This document shows positions 62,729-64,000 of a stretch of 64,000 nt of DNA, piece by piece (position 1 is the stretch's first letter; every line of letters begins with the position of its first letter). The stretch is from Helicobacter marmotae (GTDB taxonomy: Bacteria; Campylobacterota; Campylobacteria; Campylobacterales; Helicobacteraceae), in the NCBI RefSeq assembly GCF_003364255.1, contig NZ_NXLR01000001.1, positions 186,001 to 250,000 of the forward strand, written 5' to 3'. The notes under the pieces were generated by a model. That model had not been told where the DNA came from. It saw only the letters and a list, made by a program, of their open reading frames with translations, and did not search any database. The position numbers were made by a program, and so were the translations under genes.

Positions 62729-62762
62729 GAAGTGGCGAGTTCAAACACAATAAGGAGAAGGA

Positions 62763-63263
62763 ATGATTGATTTAGGTATGGAGCTAAGTGATAGCACATT
62801 AATTACTTCAAAAACAGATTTACAAGGCAATATTGTGTATTGCAATAAAGATTTTATAAGATATAGTGGTTTTAGCGAGAGCGAGATATTTCTTAAGCCT
62901 CATAATATTGTGCGTCATAAAGATATGCCAAAAGCGGTTTTTAAGCTCCTGTGGTCATATATTCGTAATGGGCAAGAGGTGTTTGCCTTTGTGAAAAATC
63001 AATCTAAAAGCGGAGCACACTACTGGGTGCTTGCGAATGTAACTCCTTCATTTGATGTGAATAATAAAGTGGTGGGGTATTACTCCGTACGTAGAAAGCC
63101 CAATACAAAAGCCATTGAACAGATCGCACAAATATATACCCTCATGCTTGAAGCAGAGAAGCAATCAATCAATGATGGGCAAAAAGTGCTAGAGAATCTA
63201 CTTTTGGATAAGGCTATGGATTACAATCACTTTATACTTGCCTTGCAGGAGGGCAAGCTATGA
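62763..63263 (+). CDS. PAS-domain energy-taxis sensor, CetB/Aer-PAS-like
   Basis: The 166-residue soluble protein is one PAS domain of the Aer type. Key segments are TLITSKTDLQGNIVYCNKDFIRYSGFSESE, PHNIVRHKDMPKAVFKLLWSYIRNGQEVFAFVKN and YWVLANVTPSFD, the pattern that binds FAD in Aer. A short helical tail follows. It has no membrane segment. Its stop overlaps the start of a chemoreceptor gene (ATGA), so the two are made together. In Campylobacter, CetB (PAS-FAD) and CetA (membrane receptor) form a two-part Aer-like energy sensor, and this pair matches that design. ATG 62763 follows AAGGAGAAGGA. Confidence 0.88.
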   Translation: MIDLGMELSDSTLITSKTDLQGNIVYCNKDFIRYSGFSESEIFLKPHNIVRHKDMPKAVFKLLWSYIRNGQEVFAFVKNQSKSGAHYWVLANVTPSFDVNNKVVGYYSVRRKPNTKAIEQIAQIYTLMLEAEKQSINDGQKVLENLLLDKAMDYNHFILALQEGKL

Positions 63264-64000
63264 GAACTTTAGCATATGTATTTTTTGGGCTTATAGTGCT
63301 CGCTTTAGGCTTAGATGTATATATCAATCATTTAAGCGTGCTAAGTGTGGTGATAGTGGGGCTATGTGTGGTTTTTATATGCCTATGTATTATGAGAAAC
63401 AATGAATTGCGCCTTTTGCACAAACTCTCATATGCTTGCAGCGAATATGCAAATGGGAGATTTGAGGGGCGCATTACACATATTAAGGGCAAGGGGGTTG
63501 TCGTAGAAATATGTGAGCATATCAATGACCTTATGGATCATTTGGAGGCGTTTTTACGCGAGGTTAAAAGCGCCATAGAATGCTCTAAGGAAGAAAAATT
63601 CTATCGTAAGGCGATTGCAGCGGGGCTTAATGGGACATTTTCACAAAATATTGATGGCATTAATCATGCTTTGAGTGCTATGGAGGAGAATGCAAGAGAT
63701 GCTCTAGCCAATGCCCTCTCTAAAAAGCTTATGAATCTTAGCCTTAAAAAACAAAATAGTAATATTGAAAATATCGCACTCACTTTAAATGAAGACATTC
63801 TATATATGAAAAAAGTTGATTTAAATATACGCGATATTTCTGCTATAGCAAAGGAAAGTCGCGCTGATGTAAGTAATCTCACTCAATCTATCCACGAACT
63901 TGTAAATTTAATAGAGGCTAATAACCAATCGATTGAAAATCTCGCAAGTAAATCTAATGATATAGGAAATGTGATTTCACTGATTAATGACATAGCAGAG
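63260..64000 (+). CDS. Membrane chemoreceptor, CetA-like, 3' truncated by window end
   Basis: The gene starts at ATG 63260, overlapping the PAS gene, and runs off the right edge, so 247 residues are visible. Two hydrophobic helices (about 3-20 and 25-44) with a tiny loop are followed by a HAMP-like segment (YANGRFEGRITHI) and a long cytoplasmic helix. The visible part ends at NDIGNVISLINDIAE, just before the MCP hairpin tip. There is no periplasmic sensor domain. It is a paralogue of the receptor at 32815-34200 over this whole length. It probably relays redox signals from the PAS protein to CheW/CheA. Confidence 0.88.
   Translation, partial: MRTLAYVFFGLIVLALGLDVYINHLSVLSVVIVGLCVVFICLCIMRNNELRLLHKLSYACSEYANGRFEGRITHIKGKGVVVEICEHINDLMDHLEAFLREVKSAIECSKEEKFYRKAIAAGLNGTFSQNIDGINHALSAMEENARDALANALSKKLMNLSLKKQNSNIENIALTLNEDILYMKKVDLNIRDISAIAKESRADVSNLTQSIHELVNLIEANNQSIENLASKSNDIGNVISLINDIAE

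Larger units (their letters stand above)
62373..62762. other. Non-coding gap between fur and the PAS gene, with repeat copy
   Basis: No credible gene in 390 nt; an open frame at 62425-62640 (-) is made of repeat sequence. Repeat blocks include AAGAATCTCTCTTAAGG, ACTAGTGATTCT, GGGAGATTCTCC and ACAAACTAAATTTCCTTT...AGTTTTGTC, between about 62399 and 62510. Near the right end lie two promoter-like boxes, TGTTAAGAT and TGCTAAGAT. Confidence 0.55.

Noticed and set aside
1-64000. CRISPR arrays, prophage, integrases, insertion sequences, toxin-antitoxin or restriction genes
   Set aside because: I looked for regularly spaced direct repeats and for transposase, integrase, Cas, methylase and antitoxin motifs and saw none.

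Overview
The window looks like a contiguous chromosomal piece of a Helicobacter, probably an enterohepatic species (H. cinaedi/hepaticus/bilis type) and not H. pylori. Several gene strings match the H. pylori order as I remember it: the HP0282-HP0287 string (aroB, MscS, mtaB, FtsH-like), lpxB-HP0868-hypA, ndk-HP0199-rpmF-plsX-fabH, the PLD gene next to frdBAC, HP0659-HP0660-rnhA-rnc-aroC, HP1236-carA, and pbp1A-tlpD. Unlike H. pylori, it carries ilvA, ilvBN and a MetF-like gene, so branched-chain amino acid synthesis is present. DNA is AT-rich. Promoters are mostly extended -10 boxes (TGNTATAAT) with no clear -35. These locus comparisons are from memory and were not searched.

Layout. 1-6326 (+): 3' end of a COG3400-type gene, aroB, MscS channel, mtaB, an FtsH homologue without its zinc site, and an unknown gene, all overlapping or nearly so. 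6327-6799: non-coding, with a repeat and hairpins. 6800-14080 (+): ilvB, ilvN, pdxJ, pdxA, a PAP2 phosphatase and alaS. 14450-16354 (-): lpxB, a coiled-coil protein and hypA. 16433-20334 (+): ispG, proA, eptA. 20335-20854: repeat-rich spacer. 20855-21649 (-): MetF-like. 21728-23796 (+): serB, manC. 24108-28536 (-): fabH, plsX, rpmF, DUF177, ndk; then pseF and flgH behind a sigma-54 promoter. 28658-32826 (+): DMT exporter, ilvA, a GT-C-like membrane protein and a pilin-like protein. 32815-42029 (-): orphan chemoreceptor, tRNA-Lys, PLD lipoprotein, frdBAC, tetraheme cytochrome, thiS, glmU. 42145-44112 (+): fliP, trmA. 44099-45253 (-): MFS transporter. 45393-53352 (+): SurA-like, LapB-like, rnhA, rnc, aroC, gatA, guaB, xseB, fliR. 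53353-61628 (-): TonB-dependent receptor, carA, DUF507, pbp1A, tlpD. 61905-64000 (+): fur, then a PAS protein and chemoreceptor pair resembling Campylobacter CetB/CetA, the latter cut by the window end.

Themes. Envelope and lipid A genes recur (lpxB, eptA, PAP2, plsX/fabH, LapB-like, PLD, glmU, pbp1A). Three chemoreceptors share parts: a CZB zinc domain is intact in TlpD and decayed in the orphan receptor. Iron control is suggested by fur with an operator-like inverted repeat, and by a Fur-box-like site before a TonB-dependent receptor whose signal peptide contains a G12 tract. Larger intergenic gaps hold an imperfect palindromic repeat family built on GAAGAATCTCT/AGAGATTCTTC and GTCATTCT arms. 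I saw no CRISPR array, prophage, insertion sequence or rRNA operon.
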